DNA of 64,000 nt, taken from contig CALUIK010000008.1 in the NCBI GenBank assembly GCA_944320685.1, forward strand, positions 1 to 64,000, written 5' to 3'. The number at the start of each line of letters is the position of its first letter. Positions within the stretch are counted from its first letter, which is position 1. The notes under the pieces are model-generated. The model was not told where the DNA came from, searched no databases, and saw only the letters and a list, made by a program, of their open reading frames with translations. This DNA is from an uncultured Alistipes sp. (GTDB lineage: Bacteria > Bacteroidota > Bacteroidia > Bacteroidales > Rikenellaceae). Below, one piece after another: positions 26,795-36,281 of the stretch. Both the position numbers and the translations under genes were made by a program.

Positions 26795-27607
26795 ATGAAA
26801 AAATGTGTCACCACGCTTGCGGTCGTTATCGCGTTTGTTGCGTCGTTCTGCGGTTGCTCCGGAATCCAGAAAGTGATTAATACTGACGATGCCGACCTGA
26901 TCTTTGGCCGCGCCATGCTGTATTACAATGCCGAGAAATGGAATAAGGCCGCCTTGCTGTTTGAGAGTTGCGAGCACTATTTTACAGGCACGATGAAGGA
27001 GGATACCGTGGCTTTCTACATAGCACGCTGTAAGTTCAAGGCTCACGATTTCATGTCATCGTCGACACTGTTGGACGAATTCCGCCACAAGTTCGGGCGC
27101 AGCGCATTCCTGGAGGATGCCGAGGCGATGTACGCCATCAGCCTTTACAACATGTGCCCGGGGCCTACGCGCGACCAGTCTATGACGAGTCAGGCGGTGA
27201 TAGCCATTTCGGAGTTCATGTCGCACTATCCCGAAAGCGAGCAGTATGCCTTGTTCAAGGATATGACGGATGACCTTACGTGGCGCATGCACGAAAAGGC
27301 GTATTTGAATGCATATACGTATTACAAGATCGAGCGGTATAATTCTGCGATCATAGCGTTCCGCAATGCGTTGCGGCAGTACCCCGACTCGCACCGCCGC
27401 GAGGACCTTCTTTATTACATAGTGATGTCGTCCTACAAGTTGGCGAGCAATTCGGTCGAAGCCAAGCAGATGGATCGTTACATGTCTACGCTCGACTCAT
27501 ACTATTCGTTCATCATGGAGTTCCCCGAGTCGAAGTATCTTAAGGATCTGGAGCATGTCGAGGAGCAGACCAAACGCTTCATAGAGAAGAACCGCAAGGA
27601 AGAATAA
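26795..27607 (+). CDS. bamD: Outer membrane assembly lipoprotein BamD
   Basis: The product has 270 residues. A lipoprotein signal ends at Cys21 (VASFCGC). Five TPR-like repeats follow (LIFGRAMLYYNAEKWNKAALLF, then AIIAFRNALRQYPDSHRREDLLYYI and YYSFIMEFPESKYLKDL). Length and sequence fit the Bacteroidota BamD/YfiO proteins that serve the BAM complex in outer-membrane protein folding. It heads a tight cluster with rpoZ, coaBC and recN, an order conserved in many Bacteroidota. Confidence 0.92.
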   Translation: MKKCVTTLAVVIAFVASFCGCSGIQKVINTDDADLIFGRAMLYYNAEKWNKAALLFESCEHYFTGTMKEDTVAFYIARCKFKAHDFMSSSTLLDEFRHKFGRSAFLEDAEAMYAISLYNMCPGPTRDQSMTSQAVIAISEFMSHYPESEQYALFKDMTDDLTWRMHEKAYLNAYTYYKIERYNSAIIAFRNALRQYPDSHRREDLLYYIVMSSYKLASNSVEAKQMDRYMSTLDSYYSFIMEFPESKYLKDLEHVEEQTKRFIEKNRKEE

Positions 27608-27629
27608 CAACGACAAAATTACGCATAAG

Positions 27630-27953
27630 ATGGAGATCAAGAAGAACATTCCCAACAACACGATTACCCGCAAGTTGGTCGATCTGGACAAGAATACGGG
27701 CAATATCTACGAGAGCATCAACATCATAGCACGTCGTGCCAATCAGATCTCGACGGAGTTGAAGGCGGAGCTTACGCGAAAGCTGGCAGATTTCTCGTCG
27801 CCCACCGATACTATGGAGGAGACCTTCGAGAACCGCGAGCAGATAGAGATATCGCGTTATTACGAGCGCCTTCCCAAACCTACGATCATCGCGACGGAGG
27901 AGTTCCTCGACGGCGAGCTCTTCTATCGTGAGGGAGACAACAGCACCAAGTAG
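27630..27953 (+). CDS. rpoZ: RNA polymerase omega subunit, Bacteroidota type
   Basis: The product has 107 residues. ITRKLVDLDKNTGNIYESINIIARRANQI carries the omega-family Arg-Arg-Ala-Asn core that grips the beta-prime C-terminus, and ADFSSP and YYERLPKPTI are usual in the Bacteroidota form. It lies 22 bases after bamD and just before coaBC, as in related genomes. Confidence 0.9.
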   Translation: MEIKKNIPNNTITRKLVDLDKNTGNIYESINIIARRANQISTELKAELTRKLADFSSPTDTMEETFENREQIEISRYYERLPKPTIIATEEFLDGELFYREGDNSTK

Positions 27954-28022
27954 CGGGGACGGTCACGCGCGGTGCGGTTCATGCCGCGCCGGTCATATAT
28001 CATAAAATTCGATTCCCCGCAT

Positions 28023-29210
28023 ATGTTGAAAGGTAAGCATATCATATTGGGAGTTACGGGTAGCATAGCTGCATATAAGGCGGCTGTGCTTTGCCGTTTA
28101 TTTGTGTCGGCGGGAGCCGAGGTGCGTGTGGTGATGACGCCGCTGGCCAAGCAGTTCGTTACGCCGCTGACGATGGCCACTTTGGCCAAGCATCCTGTTT
28201 TGGTTGAGTTCTTCAACCCCGAGAACGGCGAGTGGAATTCGCATGTGTCGCTGGGCGAGTGGGCCGACTGTATGGTGATAGCTCCGGCTACGGCCAACAC
28301 GCTGGCCAAGATGGCGTGCGGTGTTGCCGACAACCTGCTGTTGACGACCTATCTCTCGGCCAAGTGCCATGTTGCGGTGGCCCCGGCCATGGACCTCGAC
28401 ATGTATGCCCATGCGGCTACGCAGCGCAATCTGGCGCAGTTGCGCCGTGACGGCGTGTACGTCATCGAACCTGAGCAGGGCGAGCTGGCGAGCGGACTTG
28501 TAGGCAAGGGGCGTATGGCGGAGCCTGCGCACATAGTCAAGGAGGTAGATGCGTTTCTCGGGAGCGAGACGCTGGCCGGCCGGCGGTTTGTCGTGACGGC
28601 GGGGGCTACGATCGAGGCGATCGATCCCGTACGGTACATATCGAACCATTCGACGGGAAAGATGGGTTATGCCGTTGCTGCGGAGCTGGCTGCGCGCGGT
28701 GCTTCGGTTACGCTCGTTAGCGGCCGTACGGCCCTTGCCGTACCCGAAGGTGTCGACCGTGTGGACGTTGTTTCGGCCGAGGAGATGTATAATGCCGCCG
28801 TGGAGGCTTTTGCGGAGGCGGACGGTGCCGTCATGTGCGCTGCGGTGGCCGATTATACGCCTGTTACTGTGGCCGATGAGAAGATCAAGAAGGGCGATGC
28901 TGACATGTCGATACCCCTTCGCCGCACGAAGGACATAGCGGCGGAATTGGGCCGCGTGAAGGGCGGTCGCCTGCTTGTGGGCTTCGCTTTGGAGACGGAT
29001 AGCGGTGCGGCGAACGCCCGCGAGAAACTCGAACGAAAGAATCTCGATTTCATCGTCCTAAATTCGCTGCGCGATGCGGGCGCCGGATTCGGGTGCGACA
29101 CGAACGTGGTGTCGCTCATAGATGCGGTGTCGTGTGTCGAGCTGCCCCTTATGAGCAAGCGGGAGGTGGCGGCGCGTATAGTCGACCGCATGGAGAAATT
29201 GCTAAACTGA
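28023..29210 (+). CDS. coaBC: Bifunctional phosphopantothenoylcysteine decarboxylase/phosphopantothenate-cysteine ligase
   Basis: The product has 395 residues from the ATG at 28023 (MLKGKHIILGVTGSIAAYK). The N-terminal FMN-binding CoaC half has the active-site VSLGEWADCMVIAPATANTLAKMACG and PAMDLDMY. The CoaB half starts near residue 185 with VVTAGATIEAIDPVRYISNHSTGKMG, the CTP/phosphopantothenate site. It makes 4'-phosphopantetheine in CoA synthesis. panC and panD lie 22 kb away in this window. The gap to recN is 8 bases. Confidence 0.96.
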   Translation: MLKGKHIILGVTGSIAAYKAAVLCRLFVSAGAEVRVVMTPLAKQFVTPLTMATLAKHPVLVEFFNPENGEWNSHVSLGEWADCMVIAPATANTLAKMACGVADNLLLTTYLSAKCHVAVAPAMDLDMYAHAATQRNLAQLRRDGVYVIEPEQGELASGLVGKGRMAEPAHIVKEVDAFLGSETLAGRRFVVTAGATIEAIDPVRYISNHSTGKMGYAVAAELAARGASVTLVSGRTALAVPEGVDRVDVVSAEEMYNAAVEAFAEADGAVMCAAVADYTPVTVADEKIKKGDADMSIPLRRTKDIAAELGRVKGGRLLVGFALETDSGAANAREKLERKNLDFIVLNSLRDAGAGFGCDTNVVSLIDAVSCVELPLMSKREVAARIVDRMEKLLN

Positions 29211-29218
29211 AGTAGGGT

Positions 29219-30871
29219 ATGCTGCGACGACTTACAGTCGAAAATTATGCGCTGATCGAGCGTCTCGACATGGAGCTTGATCAGCATCTCAATATTATCA
29301 CGGGAGAGACGGGAGCCGGCAAATCGATCCTGCTTGGAGCGCTGGGGCTGCTTCTCGGCAACAAGAACGACAGCGGGACGATAGGCGACACGTCGCGCAG
29401 TTGTGTCATAGAAGGTATCTTCGATGTAGCGGGCTACGGACTCGAGGAGTTGTTCGAGCGAAACGACCTCGACTATGAGGCGCAGACGGTCATCCGGCGT
29501 ATGATCTCGCCTGCGGGCAAGAGCCGTGCCTTTGTCAACGACGTGCCTGTACAGCTTGCCGTATTGCGCGAGCTGGGGGCGCACCTTATAGACATACATT
29601 CGCAGCACCAGAACCAGATTCTCGCTGACGAGGCGTTCCGCGTGCGTTCGCTCGATACGCTGGCCGGCTCGTCGGAGCAGGTTGCCGCGTATGCCGGAGT
29701 GTTCGGGGCGATGCGGGCGGCGGAGCGCGAGCTGCAGCGCATGGAGTCGGAGGCAGAGGCAATGCGGCGTGACGAGGAGTGGCTGCGTTATCAGGTCGCG
29801 GAGTTCGAGGCGGCGCAGTTGCGCGATGGAGAGTTGGCGGAGGCCGAGGGCGAATTGTCGGTGCTGGAGAATGCCGACCGTATAATCGAGGCTCTCACGT
29901 CGTTGCGCAATGCTTTGGATGCCGACCAGATCGGCGTGCTGGAGCAGCTGGCTGTTGCCGAGAATACGCTTGCGCATCTGGGGGATAGTTATCCCCGTGG
30001 TGCGGAGATGGCCGCACGGTTGCATTCGGTGGTGTCGGAACTCAAGGATATAGGTGCCTCGGCTGCGGACGAAAGCGACCGCATAGAGGCCGATCCCGAG
30101 CGTCTGCAGCGCCTTACGGATCGCGTCAATATGATATACTCGATGTGCCAGAAGCACCGCGTCTCTACGCTCGGGGAGCTGATGGCCGTGGGTGATGACC
30201 TTGCCGCGCGCCTTAACCTCATACAGCATGGCGATGAGGCCTTGGCCGCGCAGCGTGTGAAGATAGAGACATTGCGGCGCGAGGCGTCGGAGCGTGCCTC
30301 AAGGATACGCCGCATGCGCGAGGAGGCCTCGCTGCGGGTATCGGCTGGTGTGGCGGCTATGCTGGTGAAGCTCGGCATGCCTGAGGCGCGTTTCGAAGTG
30401 GTGGTGGAGGATGCCGGCGAGTTGCTGCCGACGGGAGGCGACCGCATACGCTTCATGTTTACGGCAAACGGGCGCATGGCGCCGCAGCCGGTGGAGCGTG
30501 TGGCATCTGGCGGAGAGACCTCGCGCGTGATGCTGGCATTGAAGGCCATGCTGGCCGAGCGGTCGAAGCTGCCTACGATAATATTCGACGAGATAGACAC
30601 GGGTGTGTCGGGACGCATAGCCGACGCCATGGGCGAGATCATCTCGTCGCTGGCCGAAAGGATGCAGGTGGTCGATATAACCCATCTGCCGCAGGTAGCC
30701 TCGAAGGGCGACACGCATTTCGTGGTCTACAAAGAGCAGGGCCGTACAAATATCGGAAGGCTCGACCGCGAGCACCGCGTGCATGAGATCGCCAAAATGC
30801 TCTCGGGCAGCACCATCACCGATGCCGCCCTTTCGCAGGCGTCGATACTTCTCGGCGGAGCGGGGCGGTAG
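29219..30871 (+). CDS. recN: DNA repair protein RecN
   Basis: The product has 550 residues. The N-terminal ABC half has GETGAGKSILLGALGLLLG (Walker A, residues about 31-49). A central coiled-coil region spans about residues 150-370. The C-terminal half has VASGGETSRVMLALK (signature), TIIFDEIDTGVSG (Walker B) and DITHLPQVASKGDTHFVV. RecN is an SMC-like protein used in double-strand break repair. It ends the bamD-rpoZ-coaBC cluster. Confidence 0.96.
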   Translation: MLRRLTVENYALIERLDMELDQHLNIITGETGAGKSILLGALGLLLGNKNDSGTIGDTSRSCVIEGIFDVAGYGLEELFERNDLDYEAQTVIRRMISPAGKSRAFVNDVPVQLAVLRELGAHLIDIHSQHQNQILADEAFRVRSLDTLAGSSEQVAAYAGVFGAMRAAERELQRMESEAEAMRRDEEWLRYQVAEFEAAQLRDGELAEAEGELSVLENADRIIEALTSLRNALDADQIGVLEQLAVAENTLAHLGDSYPRGAEMAARLHSVVSELKDIGASAADESDRIEADPERLQRLTDRVNMIYSMCQKHRVSTLGELMAVGDDLAARLNLIQHGDEALAAQRVKIETLRREASERASRIRRMREEASLRVSAGVAAMLVKLGMPEARFEVVVEDAGELLPTGGDRIRFMFTANGRMAPQPVERVASGGETSRVMLALKAMLAERSKLPTIIFDEIDTGVSGRIADAMGEIISSLAERMQVVDITHLPQVASKGDTHFVVYKEQGRTNIGRLDREHRVHEIAKMLSGSTITDAALSQASILLGGAGR

Positions 30872-31028
30872 GCCCGATTCCGCGCCTGTGCAGGCCGCTT
30901 GCACAAGGTCCGTGTGGAGGGCCTGAGGTGCGTATGGGAGAACGGAGCGAGAAAGTGCGCGGAACGTGCGCGGGGCGGAGCGAGTATGAGGTATTGCGAG
31001 ATTACACTTAACCCAAAAACATAGTCGT

Positions 31029-32180
31029 ATGAAGAAAATTTTACTTTCACTCGTTGTTATCGGGTCGTTGGGCCTTGCTGGCTGCGGCGGCAGGTGTGCG
31101 TTGAAGAAGGAACTCAAACAGGCTCTCGCCGTGGCTGTAGAGCAGGAGAAGGCGCAGGCGGTGCGTATGGAGGGTATAGAAGGCAAACTGCCGCAGACAT
31201 ATGAGAAGGGTGAGGTGCGCGTGGCGTCGCCGTACAGCTGGATAAGCGGCTTCTTTCCGGGATCGCTGTGGCTGCTGTACGAATATACCGGCGACGAGCA
31301 GTTGCGCGCGTATGCTGACGAGTTTACGCGGCGGCTGGAAGTGTTGAAGGACCATACGGGTACGCACGATCTGGGATTCATGGTATTCTGTTCCTACGGC
31401 AACGCCTATCGCCTGACGGGTGACCCGTATTACAAGTCGATAATCGAGCAGGCGGCGGCTTCGCTTGCCACACGTTTCAATCCCACGGTGGGGTGCATAC
31501 GTTCGTGGAATACGGGTCGCAAGGAGAATCCCGAACTCGATTTCATGGTCATCATCGACAACATGATGAATCTCGAGATGCTGGAGTGGTGCGGCGGCAA
31601 GTATGCCGACATTGCTCGCCGTCATGCTGACACCACCATGAAGAACCATTTCCGCGAGGATAACAGTTCGTATCATGTTGTGGCGTACAACGAACTGACG
31701 GGCGAGGTCACCGACCGCCGTACGGCGCAGGGCCGTTCGGATGACTCGGCATGGTCGCGCGGCCAGTCGTGGGGCCTCTATGGCTATACTATGATGTACC
31801 GTATGACGGAGGACAAGAAGTACCTCGATCAGGCCGTGAAGATTGCCGATTACCTGATTCCGCGCCTGCCCGAGGATGCGATACCCAATTGGGACTACGA
31901 TGCGGCCGAGCAGTCGAAGGACTCTTCTGCCGGAGCGATCATGGCATCGGCCCTGATAGAGTTGTATGGCTTCACGAAGAACGAGACCTATCTGGCTACA
32001 GCCGAGCGGCAGCTGCGCTCGCTCTGCTCGGATGCCTATCTGGCCCCCGTAGGGGAGAATGGCAACTTCGTGCTCATGCACGGTGTGGGCCACTATATGG
32101 CCGGCTCGGAGGTCGATGTGCCCCTGTCGTACGGCGACTATTACTTCATCGAGGCGGCGATGCGTTATCTGGCATTGTAG
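31029..32180 (+). CDS. GH88 unsaturated glucuronyl hydrolase-like lipoprotein
   Basis: The product has 383 residues with a lipoprotein signal (LGLAGC, Cys at about residue 19). The (alpha/alpha)6 barrel of GH88 follows: SWISGFFPGSLWLLYEYTG, the catalytic Asp in HDLGFMVFCSYG, the second key Asp in IIDNMMNLEMLEW, and SAWSRGQSWGLYGYTMMYR. Such enzymes remove the unsaturated uronic acid left by polysaccharide lyases acting on glycosaminoglycans or plant uronans. No lyase gene is obvious nearby unless the beta-helix protein at 9409 is one. It is convergent with the sialidase gene. Confidence 0.9.
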   Translation: MKKILLSLVVIGSLGLAGCGGRCALKKELKQALAVAVEQEKAQAVRMEGIEGKLPQTYEKGEVRVASPYSWISGFFPGSLWLLYEYTGDEQLRAYADEFTRRLEVLKDHTGTHDLGFMVFCSYGNAYRLTGDPYYKSIIEQAAASLATRFNPTVGCIRSWNTGRKENPELDFMVIIDNMMNLEMLEWCGGKYADIARRHADTTMKNHFREDNSSYHVVAYNELTGEVTDRRTAQGRSDDSAWSRGQSWGLYGYTMMYRMTEDKKYLDQAVKIADYLIPRLPEDAIPNWDYDAAEQSKDSSAGAIMASALIELYGFTKNETYLATAERQLRSLCSDAYLAPVGENGNFVLMHGVGHYMAGSEVDVPLSYGDYYFIEAAMRYLAL

Positions 32181-32199
32181 GGCTGCGCCTGCATTATTG

Positions 32200-32239
32200 G
32201 ACATCGGCGCTCGGATCTTCAGAAACGAGCGCCGATGTC
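32200..32239. terminator. Bidirectional terminator between convergent GH88 and sialidase genes
   Basis: The 14-bp arms 32200-32213 and 32226-32239 pair perfectly around a 12-base loop. Four T follow on the + strand. Confidence 0.85.
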
Positions 32240-32261
32240 TTTTCGCGGCCGGCACGTACGG

Positions 32262-33896
32262 TCATGGCAGCAGGTCGGCCAGTGGTATGGCTTGGAAGGT
32301 GATGTGGGCTTGGCTGCTCTCGTAGAGGATGCCAACCGTCTCGGGGTCGATCATCGTAAGGCATGAGTACCCCCATCCGTCGCCGCCGTCGAGCAGCACT
32401 TGGTTCTCTGCAGGCCATGTATTTCCGTTGTCGAAGCTGACCTTGACGGTTATGTCGCGGCGGGCGCTGCCGCTGTCGGGATTCGAGAAGAGCAGTATGT
32501 CGCGTCCCGAGGCATTGTCGGCAGCCGCGACCGATATGAGGCTGGCCATACATACTGGTTCACGCAGCGCCTTGCGCGACGACGGGTGTTCCTTCCATGT
32601 TGCGCCGAGGTCGCGCGTTATGGCCACGGCGCGGCTGCCGCCGCGGTTATCGCGCATGTTGAGCATGAGTTCTCCTGTCGGCAGTTCCGCCACTTGTGCC
32701 TCGGTGGTGTTGGCACGCGCTCCTTTATGCATATGCCAAGTGCGGCCGCTGTCGCGGCTGTACATTATGGCCGAGCGGGGTATGCGGTCGGCATCGATAT
32801 ATTGGGTGGGGAATACGAGCGTGCCGTCTCGCATGGTGATGCCGCGTCCGGGCCCCTGCAGCAGAAAATGCCATTCGGGGCGCTTCACCTGTGGCGTGAT
32901 GTTTATCGGGGCGCTCCATGTCTTGCCGTCGTCGTCGCTGTATGCCAGCACCAGTTGCCCCGTTTGGTCGGGGCCCATGCCCTGTGCGGAGTTGTTCCAT
33001 GCCATGCCGTAACCCATTCCGTGGCACCATGCCGCCACTATCCATGCGCGGTGTGTGGTGTGGTCGTAGAGGATCGACGGGTCTCCCACGCCGTTCTGTG
33101 CCGCTGGCAGGCTCCCCTCACGGGCGAAACTCAGCGGCAGCCGCATCCGTTCCCATGTACGGCCGCCGTCGGTGCTGCGGCTGAGGCCGATGTCGATATG
33201 CTGCTGCAGGTCCTTCGACGAGTTGTGCCGTACGTCGTATACGGCGAGCAGGGTTCTGCGCGATGTGGTGACGATGCCCGGTATGCGGTAAGCGGCGGCG
33301 CCGTCATCGTCCGCGTGGCGTACCCCCACGGCCATGCGGTGCGGGTGGCCTGTGCGGCCTGCAATGTCGAAGAGGCGTTCGCTGCCGTCTATGGCGACTG
33401 TCCTGATTGCGGCCGAGAGCTTGTGCGTGAGTGGGGTGCCGGATTTCATTTCGATGCTTACCCACAGGTAGTTTATACCACGGAATAGTTCCTTGGCGGT
33501 GTCGAGACTTATCCGTTCAGCGCCTTTGCAGCTTGCGAGTAGCAGGCTGTAGGACGGCTCGGCCGCGCGGCTGCCGTCGGGGATATAGTCTGCCGGAGCA
33601 AGACGTCCGGCAGGGGCACTGCGGGCGTCGGTGCCCCCGTAGTACAGTTTCACCTGCTTGACGTATCGTGCCGACTGGGGGTCGAGCGTCATCTCCATAC
33701 CGTCGAGCGTGCCGCCGTCGGGGGCGTCGATGCGTATGTGGAAGAGCTCATTGTCACTGCGGTCGAGCAACAGGGGTGTCGAGGTCTCGCCGACGGTGAT
33801 GCTGACGGAACCCTCGGGTTTGTGTGTCATGCTGCGGGCGTGAATGTCCGTGTTTGCGGCAAGGAGTAGCGCAAGGATCAGCAGCGGTGTTTTCAT
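32262..33896 (-). CDS. nanH: Exo-alpha-sialidase (GH33)
   Basis: The product has 544 residues with a signal peptide (LLILALLLAANTDIHA). Residues about 25-170 form the sialidase N-terminal beta-sandwich seen in Bacteroidota enzymes. The six-bladed propeller has YRIP (the RIP motif with the first catalytic Arg) near residue 203 and several Asp boxes: SRSTDGGRTW, YSDDDGKTW, SRDSGRTW and SFDNGNTW. It would release terminal sialic acid from host glycans in the periplasm or outside. Sialic-acid catabolism genes are not in the window; the O-acetylesterase-like gene at 25167 could assist it. Confidence 0.94.
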   Translation of the reverse strand: MKTPLLILALLLAANTDIHARSMTHKPEGSVSITVGETSTPLLLDRSDNELFHIRIDAPDGGTLDGMEMTLDPQSARYVKQVKLYYGGTDARSAPAGRLAPADYIPDGSRAAEPSYSLLLASCKGAERISLDTAKELFRGINYLWVSIEMKSGTPLTHKLSAAIRTVAIDGSERLFDIAGRTGHPHRMAVGVRHADDDGAAAYRIPGIVTTSRRTLLAVYDVRHNSSKDLQQHIDIGLSRSTDGGRTWERMRLPLSFAREGSLPAAQNGVGDPSILYDHTTHRAWIVAAWCHGMGYGMAWNNSAQGMGPDQTGQLVLAYSDDDGKTWSAPINITPQVKRPEWHFLLQGPGRGITMRDGTLVFPTQYIDADRIPRSAIMYSRDSGRTWHMHKGARANTTEAQVAELPTGELMLNMRDNRGGSRAVAITRDLGATWKEHPSSRKALREPVCMASLISVAAADNASGRDILLFSNPDSGSARRDITVKVSFDNGNTWPAENQVLLDGGDGWGYSCLTMIDPETVGILYESSQAHITFQAIPLADLLP

Positions 33897-33918
33897 GGCT
33901 CTTTGGGTTGGTCCATTA

Positions 33919-33949
33919 CAAAAGTAACAATAAAAAGCCGAATGTCAAA
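33919..33949 (-). promoter_or_regulatory. Sialidase promoter
   Basis: On the minus strand TTTG (33946-33949), a 19-base spacer and TACTTTTG (33919-33926), 23 bases before the start codon. Confidence 0.85.
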
Positions 33950-34033
33950 TTGTCCGCGCGCAGTGGGGCGCGGGAGAGCAAAAGTCTGCGGTCTGTTTTG
34001 AGAAGGCGGTGTCTTGGAAGACGTGCCGGGCCG

Positions 34034-34765
34034 CTATTGCAGCAGCGGTTGGGCGATGATTGCGGCAAACAGAATGCCGGTGGCGGCACACAGGGCCACG
34101 ATCAGTATATTGGCCGTTTTGGGATCGGGCTTGCTGTGTTCTGACATGTTCGTCGAGACATACTCGCGCAGGAAGATATATATCGCGGGAACGATGGCGC
34201 AAGCGAGCAGTGCGTCCTCGGGAATGTCGTAGCAATATATCTTCGATACTCCGACGATGGACCAATGGCACAGGAAAAGCAGTATGAAGAGGTTTACCCG
34301 TTTCGAGAAGGCCAGCATGAAGCCTATGGTGAAGAGCGCTACCGAGCTCGGCATCACCGAAGACGCCACCATGGGGAAGTGCATGCCGCGCGCGGCCGAT
34401 ATGATCGGAAATGCCAGCGGCAGCAGCATGAATAGCACGCCGGTGCGTTCGTGCCTGCGGTTGCGTTCGAACGCCGTGTAGCCCGTAACGGCGTCGTAGA
34501 CCCATATTGCCGCCATGATGGCCCATATGAATGCCGTGGCCCAGTAGTAGGGCCGCTCGCGGCAGAACCAGAGGTAGTAAACCACGGCGATCCATATGTT
34601 GAGCAGCACGATGTAGCACTTCATGGCGCGCTTCACGGCGCGGGTCGGACGGTGGAAGAGCAGTATGACGAGCAATGCCCCGACGAGGACTGTCGCCGCC
34701 TGCAAAACCCATGTGTTGCGGTTGTATTCGGCTATGGTATTCCAGAACAGTTCCATGTCATGCAT
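34034..34765 (-). CDS. Multi-pass membrane protein, DUF6064-like
   Basis: The product has 243 residues, with a possible start three codons later (MELFWNTIAEYN). It shows about seven hydrophobic segments (VLVGALLVILLF, YIVLLNIWIAVVYYLWF, FIWAIMAAIWVY and others). The N-terminal YNRNTWVLQ and the Arg/Lys loop before the third helix remind me of DUF6064 proteins, but the assignment is tentative. Its start overlaps the 3' end of the DUF3815 gene by 8 bases, so it is probably translated with the exporter pair. Confidence 0.6.
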   Translation of the reverse strand: MHDMELFWNTIAEYNRNTWVLQAATVLVGALLVILLFHRPTRAVKRAMKCYIVLLNIWIAVVYYLWFCRERPYYWATAFIWAIMAAIWVYDAVTGYTAFERNRRHERTGVLFMLLPLAFPIISAARGMHFPMVASSVMPSSVALFTIGFMLAFSKRVNLFILLFLCHWSIVGVSKIYCYDIPEDALLACAIVPAIYIFLREYVSTNMSEHSKPDPKTANILIVALCAATGILFAAIIAQPLLQ

Positions 34766-35270
34766 TGTTTTGGCATTGCTGCCTGCGGGTCATGGTATAG
34801 GCCTTGCTCGGGAACATGAGTATGGGGAGCGTTGCCCCCGCGGCGAGCGTCAGTATCACGAATACGGTGATCATGCCGTTGCGCAGGGCAGTGTCGAGAT
34901 AAGCCGCACAGACGGCGGTGTCGTCGATTTTTTGGAAGAACATGACGATCGAGAACATGCTTTTGTAGGCGTACATTCCGGGGATCATGGGCAGCAGTGC
35001 AGGTATCGACATGACAGTGGTGGGGCAGTGTATGCGCCGCCCGAGCATCATGCTTCCGAAACCTATCGTCAGTGAGGCGCAGAGTGACCCCGTGGCTATG
35101 TCGACGCCAAAGTATGTCATGAGCGTGAATCGCAGGGCGTGTCCCGCGGCTGCGAGCAGCGCTATACGGGGGAATGCCCTCATCGGCGGATTGGATATGG
35201 CTCCAAAGCCCAAGGCGGCGACGGCGGCGAAGAACCCGTCGGCGAGTATAGCAGATACTGTCTCTATCAT
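34758..35270 (-). CDS. Threonine/serine exporter small subunit, DUF3815 (ThrE C-terminal half)
   Basis: The product has 170 residues with about five membrane helices. ALGFGAISNPPMRAF and CPTTVMSIPALLPMIPGMYAYKSM are characteristic of the ThrE C-terminal/DUF3815 family. Its start overlaps the DUF1212 gene by 4 bases, so the two halves of the exporter are made as separate coupled chains. Transport direction and substrate are inferred from family only. Confidence 0.88.
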   Translation of the reverse strand: MIETVSAILADGFFAAVAALGFGAISNPPMRAFPRIALLAAAGHALRFTLMTYFGVDIATGSLCASLTIGFGSMMLGRRIHCPTTVMSIPALLPMIPGMYAYKSMFSIVMFFQKIDDTAVCAAYLDTALRNGMITVFVILTLAAGATLPILMFPSKAYTMTRRQQCQNNA

Positions 35271-36049
35271 AGCAGTTCCGATTTTACCATCATCAGTGTG
35301 GCTGACAGCCCTATGGCTATGCAGGCGATGAGCATTATGGCAGCCGTAAGGCGCGATATGCCAGTGAGTATATGCCCCTCGATTATGTCAATGAAGCCGT
35401 TTATGAGAGGCACGCCCGGGATGAGGAAGAGTACGCTCGTAGCCAAGGCCACGTCGGAGGTTGTGTCGAGGATGAGCGACAGCGAACTCATGAGCGAGGC
35501 GGCGAAGGCCGCTGCGATGAATAACAAGTAGTGGTTCATCCCCCGCTGTGCGAGCTTCTGCTTTACGAAGAATCCGAAGAGCGTGGCCGTGAAGACTATG
35601 CCCATGGCCTTGAAGTCTCCTCCGAAGAGGCGGCAGAACGAGGCGTTGGCCAGACCTGCGAGTATCATCACCAGCATGGGGTCAAGCCGTGGTTTCGCGC
35701 ACAACTCCTCGTAGCGTTGTTCGATCTGTGCGAGCGGAAGCCTGCGATCGTGTGCTTCCCAGCTCAAGGCCGAGAGATCGGCATTGCGTTCGAAGTCGAT
35801 GGGACATGCGGGGATGGCCACCACGCGGCTGAAGGATTCGCCATGCGCGTCGGTCCCCGAGACTATTATTGACTTCGGGAATACCGCCAGATTGATCTCT
35901 ACATCGAGTGCCGAACCTATGCGCCGCGAATTGCGGACCACGCGCGAGGTATGTACGCCCGACCCCATGAGGTAGGAGGCATAGCGGGCGATGAATCCCA
36001 CTGTCGCCGCAAGTTCGCTGTGTGGATCGCCCTGTGTCTGTCTCTGCAT
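35267..36049 (-). CDS. Threonine/serine exporter large subunit, DUF1212 (ThrE N-terminal half)
   Basis: The product has 260 residues. The cytosolic N-terminal part has the conserved YLMGSGVHTSRVVRNSRRIG, and the membrane part (from about residue 125) has SFCRLFGGDFKAM and LFLIPGVPLINGFID. It pairs with the overlapping DUF3815 gene. A minus-strand -7 box (TATCTTTG) lies at 36139-36146, 90 bases upstream. Confidence 0.9.
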   Translation of the reverse strand: MQRQTQGDPHSELAATVGFIARYASYLMGSGVHTSRVVRNSRRIGSALDVEINLAVFPKSIIVSGTDAHGESFSRVVAIPACPIDFERNADLSALSWEAHDRRLPLAQIEQRYEELCAKPRLDPMLVMILAGLANASFCRLFGGDFKAMGIVFTATLFGFFVKQKLAQRGMNHYLLFIAAAFAASLMSSLSLILDTTSDVALATSVLFLIPGVPLINGFIDIIEGHILTGISRLTAAIMLIACIAIGLSATLMMVKSELL

Positions 36050-36138
36050 ATCGTATCGAGGCTTTTTGAGGGTTTCTACCGCGGCAGGTGTATTATACGC
36101 ATCGCTGCCGACGGGTGCCGATGCGTCAGATTCCGCCG

Positions 36139-36146
36139 CAAAGATA
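36139..36146 (-). promoter_or_regulatory. -7 box upstream of the ThrE pair
   Basis: TATCTTTG on the minus strand, preceded by an A/T-rich stretch without a clear TTTG at -33. Confidence 0.6.
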
Positions 36147-36281
36147 GCATTAATAAATAATTTTAGAAAATTATGGCGCTCTTTTGGACATATTGTTTCC
36201 GGTAAGCGGCGCGTGTCTGCGGGCCGGCGCCGATACCTGTCGTGCGGTGCGTATAGCCGGTATGCGGGATGTTGCAGGGCA

